64,000 nucleotides of DNA from assembly GCA_036785705.1 (NCBI GenBank), contig JAWUZG010000051.1:18070501-18134500 (forward strand), read 5' to 3'. This stretch comes from Acanthornis magna (lineage: Eukaryota > Chordata > Aves > Passeriformes > Acanthizidae). A model generated the notes under the pieces. It was given only the letters and a program-made list of their open reading frames with translations. It did no database searches and was not told where the DNA came from. The position numbers and the translations under genes are program-made. Positions within the stretch are counted from its first letter, which is position 1. The number at the start of each line of letters is the position of its first letter. Shown here piece after piece: positions 12,401 through 21,500 of the stretch.

Positions 12401-15400
12401 GGTACTTGAGCCACTTGAAAAAGCAGTCAGGCAGGGCAGCAGAGTTTCTGGGAAAGTAGAACAACAAAGATGTGGTCCCAGGGGATGAAAAGTCTTTTTT
12501 TTGCCTTTATGTCCCTGCTGTTGGCCCAGAGACAACACCTGGTTGCACTGTTGGTGACCTGGCAGCCAAGAGGGGTACACATGGCTGGAAAAAAATCAGG
12601 TGAGAGCAATAAAAAATCCTCACCTCAGTGAATGGAGAAGAGCTACCTTGGCACAGCTTTTATCTACAGTGCTTGGCTGATATGAATGGAGAAAGAAAGG
12701 GAGGAAGAAAATGGGGGATTCCAGATTGTCTCTAGTTATTTGGGGGAGATGAAGTAGAACAGGTAAATGTAGAAGGAGTAGGAGGTTCTTCACCTGTCAG
12801 ATGACTGGGTGAAGCAGTAAGTAGTACATAAGTAGTATATCTGTGGAGCCAGGGGTAGGGAGAGGAGCCACTTGGGTGGGTCCTGTCGACCATTTCCACT
12901 TTTAGATTTCCTTTCTTTATGAAAATTACTCCTTTTTGGTACCCCACTATGGCAGTAGTTCAGGGACAAGCACCAGGAGATCTCTGACTTTCTCTTTGCC
13001 TTTTTTGTGTTTACCTCTTTTTCTCACAACTCATTCCCTTCCTAGGTTGACAGCTTTCGTACTCAAGAATTTTGGCCAAGCCAGAAAATACACCTATGTA
13101 GACGTAAAGAACATCCAGGATGCCCTACACTGGCTAGAGCAAAACCAGCTCCCCAGTGGCTGTTTTGCCACCAAAGGGAACTTTTTTCACTCCTCCCTAA
13201 AGGTAAAGAGGTGGGCCAGGGCCAGTAGTACTGCTGGGGAATGACTGGACAGATTTGTGACCGCAAAAGATTGTGGGATCCCAAAGGATCCTACAAAGTC
13301 ATTCTGCAATGAGCCTTAAAGAGAGGGAAGACCTGAGAGGAATCCATTTCCCTCTGAGGCATGTGCCCTTCTAACAGCACTTAAGAGTGAAAGGCGGATT
13401 CCCTTCACAGGACAGCATGGATGATGAAATCTCCCTGGGGGCCTATGTGGCTGCAGCACTGCTGGAGATGGGTCTGCCACTGAAGGTGAGCATACTCAGC
13501 TCCCTCCTGCTCCCTCCTGGGCACCACTGCACGGATACACCAGCTTGTGATTTTGGCATCCTCCAGGCTGGGAACTGGGAGGGAACTTCTGGGAATGAGC
13601 CAGTGTTTGGTCAAATGATGAAGTCACTCCTTGAACGATCCACTGCTGTGAAACTGGCCTGGTGCAATAGTGCTTGGTGGCCATGGCTCCCAGGGCACAC
13701 CAGGGCTGCACTGACTGTTTTCTGAAGAGAGTGTGGAATTTAATGGGTTTCCCTGGGGATATATCAGGAAGACAGAGTGTGGGTCCCTGGAATGAGTTCC
13801 CCAGCCTCCTATTTTACCCCTGTCAGAGTTTGGCACGTGTGTCCTCCCAACACAGGCCACGCTGATGCAGACTACTCTCCACTGCCTGCAGAAGGTGGTT
13901 CACAACATCACCAACATCTACACAGAAGCCTTGCTGGCCTATGCCTTTGCCCTGGCTGGGGACTATGAGACAACCCAGGAGCTGCTGTACAAACTGGAGG
14001 AACAGGCCATCAAATCAGGTGCTGCCTGCTGGGATTCTGGACTAATGTATGTTCAGCTACAGCAGTCTAAAATGCATTTATACATATTCCTTGTATTTGT
14101 GCAGTAACTGCATTGTGTGCCTGAAAATACAATGAGCTGTGAGGGTGACTTATCAGAAATAGTTTCCTCAGGCTGGAGGATTTCAAGATCCCTTTGAGGG
14201 AGGAGGCAGGAATCTGTGAACTAAAATAAGTTGAAGCCCTCGAGAATAAATTCAAGAAAGCAATCCTGGCCTGAGTACAGGGAATGAGCCGAAGGAGCCC
14301 TCCAAACACTGTGGGGTTTGTTTCCTGTGAACCCCAAGTTATGTCCTGCCCAAAAAATCCTTCCTGCTCCTTTTCCTTCTGCAGGAGGACAAATCCACTG
14401 GAGCCCCAAGCCAAGCTCTCCAGCTTCCACAGACTTCTGGCCTGGTACTCAGTCAGTAGACATAGAGCTGACAGCCTATGTGCTCCTGGCATACCTCTCC
14501 AAGCCACGGGTGCACGCAGGTGACATGACAGCTGCAGCTGGCATTGTGGCATGGCTGATGCGGCAGCAAAACGCCTACGGGGGTTTTGCCTCCACCCAGG
14601 TAACCAGTAGCTCCCTGTGGATCCTTCTGTACCCCAGGGTGGCAGGACAAATCCTCTTGAGGTCTCTCTGTTCCAAGCCAGTTTCATTACAGCTGATGCT
14701 TTCAGAGGAGTGACTGTCTCTGCCTCCATAGGACACGGTTGTTGCCTTGCAAGCCTTGGCAAAATATGCAGCAAGGACGTTCAGCACATCAGGCCAGGCT
14801 GTGGTGAGGGTGAGATCCCAAAGGGCCTTTGGGAAGGCTTTCCTGGTGAGCCGCCAGAAGCGGCTGCAGGTGCAGCGGGCAGCGCTGGTGGAGATCCCGG
14901 GGCAGTTCCTGCTGCAGGCCCACGGCAGCGGCTGCGTCCTTGCTCAGGTGAGGAGGTGGGATGAGCGTGGAGAGAGGAGGATTCTGCCTCTTTGCTCCTG
15001 CGTGAGATCATGCCTGGCCTGTCTTTTCTGCTCCTTCTGCGCTTATCCTGCAGATGGTGCTGAGGTACCACGAGGCTTCCCCAGAGCCTCCTGTGATCTT
15101 CACTCTGCGTGTCAGCACTGAGCTGACCAACTGCAGCCGGGCGCATCCGCGTGTCCTCACCGTCCGCATCCTTGCCAGGTGACCCCAAGGGCTGTTTCCT
15201 CCTCCAGCAAGATGTACTGTGCTTGGGGACAGCAGGCAGGAAGGTCTCAGGGCTCTGACGGAGGGAGCTGGCCCAGGGGGAGAACAGGACAGAGGGTGAA
15301 TCGGACAGGCGGAAGGCTTGGGGATGGAAGGTTCTGGCTAATTCCTGTGAGAGGGAGGAGTGGCTGCCATGCCCTCAGTCCCAGATGGGATAGCTGGCTC

Positions 15401-16953
15401 AGGGTGTGGTGGTGGAGGGATGCTGGGAGAGCACTGTTCTCACAGAGTCACCCTCTGTTTTTTCTTCTCCAGCTACATCGGGAGCAGAGTCACGTCCAAC
15501 ATGGTGATCATAGAGGTCTCCCTGCTGTCTGGATTCGTCATGACTTCCAGATCCAGGATGGTGGTAAGGACTTTGGAATAAAAAGCCCAGCTGTGGTAAA
15601 TGGGTCCTGCCTGCTTACTCCTGTTGGGAACTGTTCATTTCAGGCCAGGAGGGAGCTAATTTGTAGGGGACCTTTGCTGTTGCTATTGCACCAAAACCTC
15701 ATTTTCATACAGCCCCCACAAAGGAGATCAGAGGTGGTTCATCTTCTCCCACTGACAGTATTAGGACTTGGGCCAGGACCAAAATGTACTGCTGGGTGTA
15801 CAAACACCAGGATTTGTTTGACAGAAATTCTAAGACAAGATTTCTCAGAGATACTCTAGCTCTAACTAAAAAGTTGTTTTTTTTTTTTTCACAATTAAAC
15901 TATAAACCAGAAAGATGAATTGTTTGCACAGCCCCCCATGTAGGTCTTTAAAAACAGCTGAACACTCGGTTAGATGAAATAACAAGAATCTCTACTGGTG
16001 CCTGCACCCATTTGCTGACCAACATATCAGTCATGTGTACTACCCACACAGCCTTTTGTCTCCAGAGGGGGAGATTCCTCTGCCCTGGGCAAGGACAGCA
16101 TGGTTCATCCCTGAGGTGCTCACAAGGGATGTCCAAAAGGGACTAGCAAAGATAGAACCACTAAAGCCCTTAGGCATGAGAAAGGCACAGTTCCACACAA
16201 AGTCCAGCTCTACACCTTCACTAAAACAGTGGGTCCCTCAGCTCAGGAAACTGTAAGGAAAATGCTTACAAATTTCCTTCTATTATTGTTTCCTACTCCA
16301 GCTGGAGAACAGAACCATTGTTAAGAAAGTAGAAGTGAAAGCTAATGTCGTCTACATTTATCTGGTGAAGGTAAGTGAGAACAAAAGCATTTGATGTGGC
16401 ACAGTGAGAATAAGAGGGCAGAGGACAAGGAGCTGTGTGAGAAGCTCAAGGCTGGTCTAGGCAAGGAAGGAGTGCTGGTGGAGGTGTGGGCAGAGGAAGC
16501 TTGCCCAATTTCATTGTCATTGGATTAGAATAGTGCTATTCCTCACACAATACTCCATTTCAAAGTCCAGAATCTCTAATGGATTAGAGAAATGTAGTGC
16601 AGGAGAACATTCAAATCAGGGAAGATGAAAATGCTATGACTTCTTTCTCCCCGTCCTTGCTAATTTCCTTCCATCTCCCCTAGCTCAATGATGAATCTCA
16701 GACTTTCATTCTGCAACTGGAACAAGTAATTCAGGTGAAAAACCTGAAACCAGCCAGCATCAAAATCTATGATTACTACCAGCCAGGTGGGTTGCAGATT
16801 TCCTCCTACTCTGGAGTGGGGAGTTGGGTTCCTGGTTCTCTGGCTCGGAAAAGGTATGCAGTCTTCTCTATGTGCATCCATATGGAATCACCTTCCTCAT
16901 TTCCTTTTGCAGAGGAGCGAGCCTTGGCTGAATACAGTCCTGTCTGTAGTTGA
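321..16953 (+). CDS. A2ML1-like: Gene A: A2ML1-like alpha-2-macroglobulin family protease inhibitor (5' part outside window)
   Basis: Thirty exons, E6 to E35, join into 3834 nt (1277 codons plus stop) without a frameshift. By comparison with gene B about 165 N-terminal residues, including the signal peptide, lie left of the window. In the family the protein is a secreted broad-range protease trap: cleavage in the bait region triggers collapse and thioester coupling. Seen here are MG2 to MG6, a bait region (E17-E18), FPETWIW after the bait, the thioester GCGEQ (11921-11935), a His at the thioester-catalysis position (13188-13190) and an RBD ending in EYSPVCS. Local similarity to human A2ML1 is strong (for example GVLVEK plus SSLLCP in E22). 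MG3 lacks the extra Cys that joins A2M subunits, so a monomer is inferred. The spliced region spans the exons listed separately; introns hold nothing recognised except a CR1 fragment. Assignment to the family is certain; the exact ortholog is not. Confidence 0.93.
739..754. repeat. G8-A8 homopolymer pair
   Basis: Eight G followed directly by eight A, in gene A intron 6. Confidence 0.85.
904..988 (+). CDS. Gene A exon 7: start of MG3
   Basis: 85 nt, phase 1 to 2, as in genes B and C. Begins VLQKFDV and ends FPLQVCGR, with the first Cys of MG3. Confidence 0.92.
2067..2178 (+). CDS. Gene A exon 8: MG3
   Basis: 112 nt, phase 2 to 0. Contains YSYGRAV, then VTVCQK and DICREYSG: both Cys of the MG3 pair equivalent to human A2M Cys269 and Cys287 are kept, but the intersubunit Cys between them is absent, as in human A2ML1. 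Confidence 0.92.
2271..2350 (-). repeat. CR1 LINE fragment
   Basis: Antisense copy of a conserved CR1 segment: CCAGTCTGACCTTGAATGTT, then CATCCACCACCTCCCTGGG and CTCCAGTGTTTT, recognised from bird genomes. It lies in gene A intron 8. Confidence 0.78.
2468..2582 (+). CDS. Gene A exon 9: MG3
   Basis: [11 protein letters not shown] to LLEMGT, phase 0 to 1. The NGCF Cys pairs in the family with the exon 7 Cys. Confidence 0.9.
2978..3087 (+). CDS. Gene A exon 10: MG3/MG4 boundary
   Basis: 110 nt, the same length in all three genes; ends [12 protein letters not shown], the family's F-x-PG-x-PF-x-G type strand. Confidence 0.92.
3578..3745 (+). CDS. Gene A exon 11: MG4
   Basis: 168 nt, phase 0 to 0. 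[19 protein letters not shown] matches the A2ML1 pattern TDNNGLAPFTLETSGWNGT. Confidence 0.93.
3943..4173 (+). CDS. Gene A exon 12: MG4/MG5
   Basis: 231 nt from GRFTLEEL to ISFAYY. Lacks the Cys that in human A2M makes the second half of the intersubunit disulphide. Confidence 0.92.
4821..4884 (+). CDS. Gene A exon 13: MG5
   Basis: 64 nt in all three genes, phase 0 to 1; [21 protein letters not shown]. Confidence 0.9.
5260..5405 (+). CDS. Gene A exon 14: MG5
   Basis: 146 nt, phase 1 to 0. [18 protein letters not shown] and the CFQNQ end match A2ML1 LAPDPSLVIYAIFPSGGV and CFDNQ. Confidence 0.93.
5686..5835 (+). CDS. Gene A exon 15: start of MG6
   Basis: 150 nt, phase 0 to 0. [16 protein letters not shown] is the conserved MG6 strand of the family. 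Confidence 0.93.
6072..6224 (+). CDS. Gene A exon 16: MG6 variable insert
   Basis: [14 protein letters not shown] to DIFNLFR, 153 nt. This exon varies in length between paralogs (198 nt in B, 174 in C). Acceptor ttccctag. Confidence 0.88.
6801..6885 (+). CDS. Gene A exon 17: end of MG6 strand and start of bait region
   Basis: [15 protein letters not shown] then a basic start of the bait, [12 protein letters not shown]. Phase 0 to 1. Confidence 0.92.
7690..7804 (+). CDS. Gene A exon 18: rest of bait region and FPETWIW strand
   Basis: The bait continues with [20 protein letters not shown] and a His-rich end, followed by [13 protein letters not shown], where MG6 resumes. The bait is the site where target proteases cut; here it mixes Arg, Glu, Gln and His. 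Confidence 0.92.
8447..8672 (+). CDS. Gene A exon 19: MG6 end and MG7
   Basis: 226 nt, phase 2 to 0. Contains [28 protein letters not shown] and LPYSVIRGE, the conserved MG7 entry. Confidence 0.94.
8802..8928 (+). CDS. Gene A exon 20: MG7
   Basis: 127 nt; [20 protein letters not shown], with the CLCA Cys motif of the family. Confidence 0.92.
9511..9632 (+). CDS. Gene A exon 21: MG7
   Basis: 122 nt in all three genes; [16 protein letters not shown] and LTKHLLVQ. Confidence 0.92.
10099..10153 (+). CDS. Gene A exon 22: CUB first half
   Basis: Small 55 nt exon [18 protein letters not shown], nearly identical to the same segment of human A2ML1. Confidence 0.92.
10748..10831 (+). CDS. Gene A exon 23: CUB first half
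   Basis: 84 nt, phase 1 to 1; [20 protein letters not shown]. Confidence 0.92.
11865..12041 (+). CDS. Gene A exon 24: thioester domain with GCGEQ
   Basis: 177 nt in all three genes. [20 protein letters not shown] precedes [11 protein letters not shown]. Codons 11921-11935 give GCGEQ, whose Cys and Gln side chains form the internal thioester in the family. The reactive Cys is present, unlike ovostatin, which lacks the thioester. Confidence 0.96.
12181..12262 (+). CDS. Gene A exon 25: thioester domain
   Basis: 82 nt; [19 protein letters not shown] and GEGNTW, phase 1 to 2. Confidence 0.94.
13046..13202 (+). CDS. Gene A exon 26: thioester domain with catalytic-position His
   Basis: 157 nt. 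[20 protein letters not shown] to GNFFHSSLK. The His codon at 13188-13190 aligns with His of human A2ML1 (LLHTAMK) and of complement C3, and with Asn of A2M. Confidence 0.94.
13411..13485 (+). CDS. Gene A exon 27: thioester domain
   Basis: 75 nt; [20 protein letters not shown]. The usual GGVDDE start is DSMDDE here. Confidence 0.93.
13856..14018 (+). CDS. Gene A exon 28: thioester domain
   Basis: [20 protein letters not shown]. The donor gtgctg is weaker than most, but phase 1 fits the next exon. Confidence 0.9.
14385..14599 (+). CDS. Gene A exon 29: thioester domain
   Basis: 215 nt, as in gene [18 protein letters not shown] and [12 protein letters not shown] are family-conserved. Confidence 0.95.
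14732..14947 (+). CDS. Gene A exon 30: end of thioester domain and CUB second half
   Basis: 216 nt; [20 protein letters not shown], then a GC-rich, Arg/Gln-rich CUB segment ([20 protein letters not shown]) ending HGSGCVLAQ. Confidence 0.95.
15054..15178 (+). CDS. Gene A exon 31: start of receptor-binding domain
   Basis: [20 protein letters not shown] to LTVRILAR; phase 0 to 2. Confidence 0.9.
15473..15563 (+). CDS. Gene A exon 32: receptor-binding domain
   Basis: 91 nt; [20 protein letters not shown]. The two Lys used by human A2M for LRP1 binding align with Ser and Met. Confidence 0.92.
15877..15889. repeat. T13 homopolymer
   Basis: Run of 13 T in gene A intron 32. Confidence 0.85.
16302..16370 (+). 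CDS. Gene A exon 33: receptor-binding domain
   Basis: 69 nt; [20 protein letters not shown], phase 0 to 0. Confidence 0.92.
16684..16786 (+). CDS. Gene A exon 34: receptor-binding domain
   Basis: 103 nt; [18 protein letters not shown], the conserved LKPA-KIYDYY motif. Confidence 0.94.
16913..16953 (+). CDS. Gene A exon 35: C-terminus and stop
   Basis: Encodes [13 protein letters not shown] then TGA 16951-16953. Same 41 nt length as gene B exon 35; the C-terminal Cys matches the family. Confidence 0.92.
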
Positions 16954-17482
16954 GGTAGGCAACAAATTCCTGCATGACACAAACAGTGGCATCAGGAAAC
17001 GGTGGGTCTTGAGTGGGAAACACAGAATATAAGCAAAGACAGGAAGGGGAATGGTAATCCGTGGGGAACTGGTACCCAGCTAGAAACAGGAAGTATCTGT
17101 ATCTAAGTGCATGGATCAGCTATTTTTTGAAGCAGTGGTGGATGCTCTACCTCCTCCTGTGCACATCTGCAGACTGAGGGGTAAAGTTTTGCACATGAGC
17201 AGAGGTGGAAAAGTTATTTTTCCCATATGCTCTTAAATGCAATTTTCCTGTTTGGGGAGAAAAACAGGAAATCTGAATCATCACTCAATTAGGCAGTTCT
17301 AGTCTCCTACTTTTAATAAGACACTACACACAGTCTGAGCCTTCCAGAAACTAACTGCTCAACAGAAAATTCCAAGTATTCTCTTTTCTTCGTATCTCCA
17401 TGTGGTGACAGTTGGCGGGGGCGACAAAGGACTGATGGACACAGACTGCAGAGGATGGATCTACCCCTGTTCCTGTGAAGAT

Positions 17483-17488
17483 AATAAA
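17483..17488 (+). terminator. Candidate polyadenylation signal AATAAA, gene A
   Basis: AATAAA 530 nt after the gene A stop, followed at once by a 13-A run (17493-17505). A candidate only. Confidence 0.35.
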
Positions 17489-17595
17489 TGACAAAAAAAA
17501 AAAAAGAAAAACAACCAACTTGTTTCCTGAAGTATTAAAAGTAACCACTGGGAACTCAGGGGCCTTTTTTGCGCCTTGTGACCAAATGGTACTGT

Positions 17596-17813
17596 CAAGC
17601 CAATGAGGACAGGGCTCTTCTCACCCAAAAAGTGGTTGGGCACTGGACCAGGCTCCCCCGGGGAAGCAGTCACAGCACCAGCCTGACAGACTTCAAGAAG
17701 CATTTGGACAATGCTTTCAGGCACAGGGTGAGACTCTGGGGTGTCCTGTGCAGGGCCAGGAGCTGGACTCCATGATCCTCGTGGGTCCCTTCCAACTGAG
17801 AGTATTTTATGAT
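17596..17813 (+). repeat. CR1 LINE 3' end
   Basis: Sense-oriented CR1 3' end: CACAGCACCAGCCTGACAGA, TTCAAGAAGCATTTGGACAA, CTGTGCAGGGCCAGGAGCTG, GATCCTCGTGGGTCCCTTCC and a degenerate TATTTTATGATCC end. It lies between convergent genes A and B. It supports a bird source; the variant resembles those common in songbirds, a weak inference. Confidence 0.88.
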
Positions 17814-18232
17814 CCGAAGATTCTCTCTCACTTTATCTGTACAAAGCCTATGTCAGAATCTCCACTAAGGGTGTGGAGCTTGTGGCAGACATCCCAGGAC
17901 AGGACTGTGTGCCTCTCTACAGGTGATTCATGGAGCAGGTGGTTTTCTCTATCTTGTGGGCTGTGGGCAGGAAAACATGCAAGTGCAAGCAAAGTTTAGA
18001 GCAGGGGCAGGCACTGGTCAAGCTTCAGCTTTGCCTTTGCTCAGCCTGGAAAGAGGACAGGCAGGTGTCCATTCCCTAGCGTGGATCAGAAGCCAGGCTT
18101 AGATGGAAAAAGGCTTGGCACTGAAATGGAGTCAGGCCCTGCAGTAAAGGCGAGCACGGCATGTTGTGTGTGCAGGGCTGGAGGGATGCAAACTGCCGGC
18201 AAAGTGCCAGGAAAAGGAACTGTGGTGACCTG

Positions 18233-18238
18233 AATAAA
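18233..18238 (+). terminator. Alternative polyadenylation signal AATAAA, gene A
   Basis: AATAAA followed by GTGTATTTGATG, a GT-rich stretch that could serve as the downstream element. It would give a 3' UTR of about 1.3 kb containing the CR1 copy. Confidence 0.35.
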
Positions 18239-18547
18239 GTGTATTTGATGCAAAATGAAAGCACGATCTGGTGATAGTACTTGGTACAGGCAGCCCGTGT
18301 TTTCTGGAACATATCTCCAACTCTGTCATAATCTTGTCACATCAAATCTTCTACTTCAGTTCTCTTTCCCTCAGTTTAACCACTGGGATACAGGAACTCA
18401 CCCTTATTTGGCATTACAAGTTGCTTTCTACCCTCAACCTGCAGTCTGGCAAGTTTCTTGACCAAGGGCCTTTGCCTGCACCTCCCTCCCTTTCCATATT
18501 CTTCCGGACCATGCCTGTGATGACAAAAGAGCTGTTGGGTCCTCACC

Positions 18548-18588
18548 TCACTCGCACGGGACACTGTAGCTCATCACTGCATTTTCTT
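18548..18588 (-). CDS. Gene B exon 35: C-terminus and stop
   Basis: Minus strand cttccag, then [13 protein letters not shown] and TGA (18550-18548). It matches the human A2ML1 end DEQATIQYSDPCE. Confidence 0.92.
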
Positions 18589-21500
18589 CTGGAAGACAAG
18601 AAAAAAAATGCTGGTTAGATACATTGACAAAAACTCACTAAAGCAATCCAGTGTTGTGCCGCTCTTCCTTGGTAAGGTGTTCCCTCAGTTTAGAGGCTGT
18701 AACTCCCCTCTGCTTGACACATGAAACCACTGGTGTGTATCCACGAGTCCATGCAGCTGGTCAGGGTTCATCCAAATCATAAGGCCGTAAGTCCCGAAGA
18801 GCTCCATTACAGTTATTAATTCCTCACCTTCTGATGGGCAAGCAGTTCTAGCTTTTCTTCCCACTAGGGACCTCACAGAACAGAGTGCAAGTTGGTTTTG
18901 GTGTCACTGTTCTAAGGGGGCCCTTATTCTTCTGAGTCATCCCCTCACTGTGGTCGTTTTGCCTTTGCTGCCTCCCACTAAATGAGTATTCAAAAGTGCA
19001 GCTCCTTGCTCCACTCTTGCTGGGAGAGCCAGACCCTGAGTGGTTGGCTCTACATGCCAGCTTCAGGCTTGCAAGTTCTGCGGCCAGAGAGCAGGCCATA
19101 CCATTTTGAAAACCAACAGGGTAAGTTCATCCCTAAGGGGGAGTCAGATAACCATTCCAGGGATAGTATTCTCTTAGACTTGAGAAAGCTCAGAACATTT
19201 CTTTCCAGAATTAAATTTGGAGGTTTTTGCAGTACAGCATCTGAGCTCACCTGGCATGTAGTAATCGTAGATCTTGACATTAGCTGGCTTATGATCCTTT
19301 ACTTGCATGTTCTGCTCCACCCGGAAAGTGTAGGATTGAGGCTGTCTAGTCAGCTAAGACCAAGAAATGCAAGGATTAAAGCAGGAAACAGAGTCCTGTA
19401 AGACTATCCCTTTCACCTGCTTGCACTCAGGCTGTTGAGACCTCATCACTGAAACAGATCTGTTCTGCCTTCTAGTCCATCTCAGAATTATCTCTTACTT
19501 CCCATCCTGTGACTATCTCTATTGTCATGAGGAACATCAAACCTACAAAGTGAGTGTGCATTAGGTACCTAAACATAGCACTACTGTTCCCAACCAAACC
19601 CACCTTCCCATCCAGCTCTGCTCTGAGCTCCTTCATGCATCTTGCCTCAGTGACATCAGCTCTTATTCTCCAGTCCCACATAACCAACATCATTAATCAG
19701 ACAAATATAAGCTGTGGATGAACATCTGCTGGATGGTAGTAGTTACATGACCTGCTGTTGACTGGGGTGCCTCTTGTGCTACCTGGCAGCCTGAGTTGAA
19801 ATATTTCTCTGTGTGGCCTTTCTGCTCTGTGCTGTAGATCTAATGAGACATGAACCCACTTCCCATGGGGCCAGCTTAGCTCAGCTTACTAACAAAAACT
19901 GAGGATGAAGAATCACAGAAATGCTCCTTAGAAAGGCTGAAGTTTTAAATACATGCCAGTCTCGCTTCTGGTGCTGTTTAGGTGTTCATGGAGCTAGAGA
20001 AAGGCTGGAGTGGTTGTTAATCTGTTGATTCATGAGGCTGTGGAACTTCTGTTCACACAATCATCTGCTTTAATTTCAAATGATCTTGGCAAAATCTGTG
20101 AGCAATCTTGCATGCTCCCTGCTGCATCCAGGTTGCTTAAGAGCTTTCTAAGATTTCAGGCTTGCTTGGATTTACTAGATGTGCCTTATTACTGCTCCCC
20201 CATCCTGATCAGACACCATATATATAGACTTTCAATAGTCTCTGAACAGTGCAAACAGATGTAGCTTTAATATCAGAGTTTGCCTTGCTTCACTCAAGTT
20301 AAGTGGCCGTGTAAGTGACTCAACAGATGAATGACTGCAGACTGACAAAACACACTTCTCCAGATCAGCAAATGTGGCTGGTATGCAGGAACAACAGCTC
20401 TGGCTAGTTAAAATAGTAATGAAACCAGTAAATAAGAGCAAAAGCTATCTATCAGTCAGTCCATAGCCCCTTTAATGATGATGTTAGCCCAAATTACACT
20501 CACTTCCTCCAGGTAGAGAACGACTTGGTCAGCTTTGCTTTCAACTTTCTTCACTAAAGACATTTTCTTTAGCTGGAAATAGGGGGAAAATATCAGAAAC
20601 ACTTTAATACAAAGCAGAAATATTCAGGGGTATTTGTCCTCATGAGAGTATGGGCAACATATTTACATGGCCAGGGAAGCTGTTGATGTAGGGAAAGGCA
20701 AGGTGCAGCTTGGAAGATACTTTGGGTATAAGGATTTCTTAGGAAGAAAATAAGCCTGTTTCTCTACCCACAGGAATGATCACATTTCAGCATACAATCC
20801 TGCATGATGGACATCCATCTCTGTTCCCATCCCAGCTGGACAAAAATTCGCGGTCTCACCTCTTCCAGTGAACCTGCCACGGGGCTGTATCCAGACAGCA
20901 GCTCCACTTGGATCAGGACCATATTGGTGGACACACGGTTCCCTGTGTAGCTGCAGCAGGAACCCAGGGGACAGCACTAACGTTACTTTCTGAGCCATGA
21001 TCTCCAGATACTCCAGCCCAGCTTTGGTACTCAGGTGGAGGAATGTGCCTTTCTTTCCAGTGTTTCTCCTGTAAGCATACCTGTTTCTGAACTGTAATAA
21101 ATCTTTGTGCTTCCCTCGACCTCTCTTTTAATTGTGCTGAGCCAAGGAGAATATGTTCCTTGGAAGCCTCCTGGTGTTACCTTCTTTAGAAATGGCAGGG
21201 AATATCACATCCTATGCCTGTTCTCTTGGCAGATCTGTCCCAAGCCAGTCAGGAGTACAGCAGAGGAGAGTGATGTGACAGTCAACCAGGAGCAGAGGAG
21301 GGACCACTTAGGAATATGTGTCAGTCCCACAGGACCTTCGTATCATTAGTGTTTTGAGACCTAATCCTAGAAGGGGGTGAGACCCACAGACCTTGGGGAA
21401 CTGGCGGTGAGTGGCACGGTACAAGAAGGACTAGGGCCTGAGCCATCCCTCTGGGGCCCCGTGCCTCTCACCCAGCTGGGGAGAGCACAGTGAAAAGAGT

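Larger units (their letters stand above)
16954..18547. other. Convergent intergenic region between genes A and B
   Basis: About 1.6 kb holding the 3' UTR of gene A from the left, that of gene B from the right, and a CR1 copy. No open frame with family similarity and no RNA gene was recognised. No canonical minus-strand AATAAA was found for gene B; only variants such as CATAAA and GATAAA in the CR1-derived part. Confidence 0.7.

Noticed and set aside
14067..14774. 235-codon open frame on the minus strand
   Set aside because: It is antisense to gene A exons 29 and 30, whose plus-strand frames match the family exactly; it has no recognisable domain.
15179..15859. 226-codon open frame on the plus strand
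   Set aside because: It runs through intron 31, exon 32 in the wrong frame and intron 32; composition only.
17483..17510. AATAAA plus A-run read as the tail of a processed pseudogene
   Set aside because: No upstream intronless coding sequence or target-site duplication is visible.
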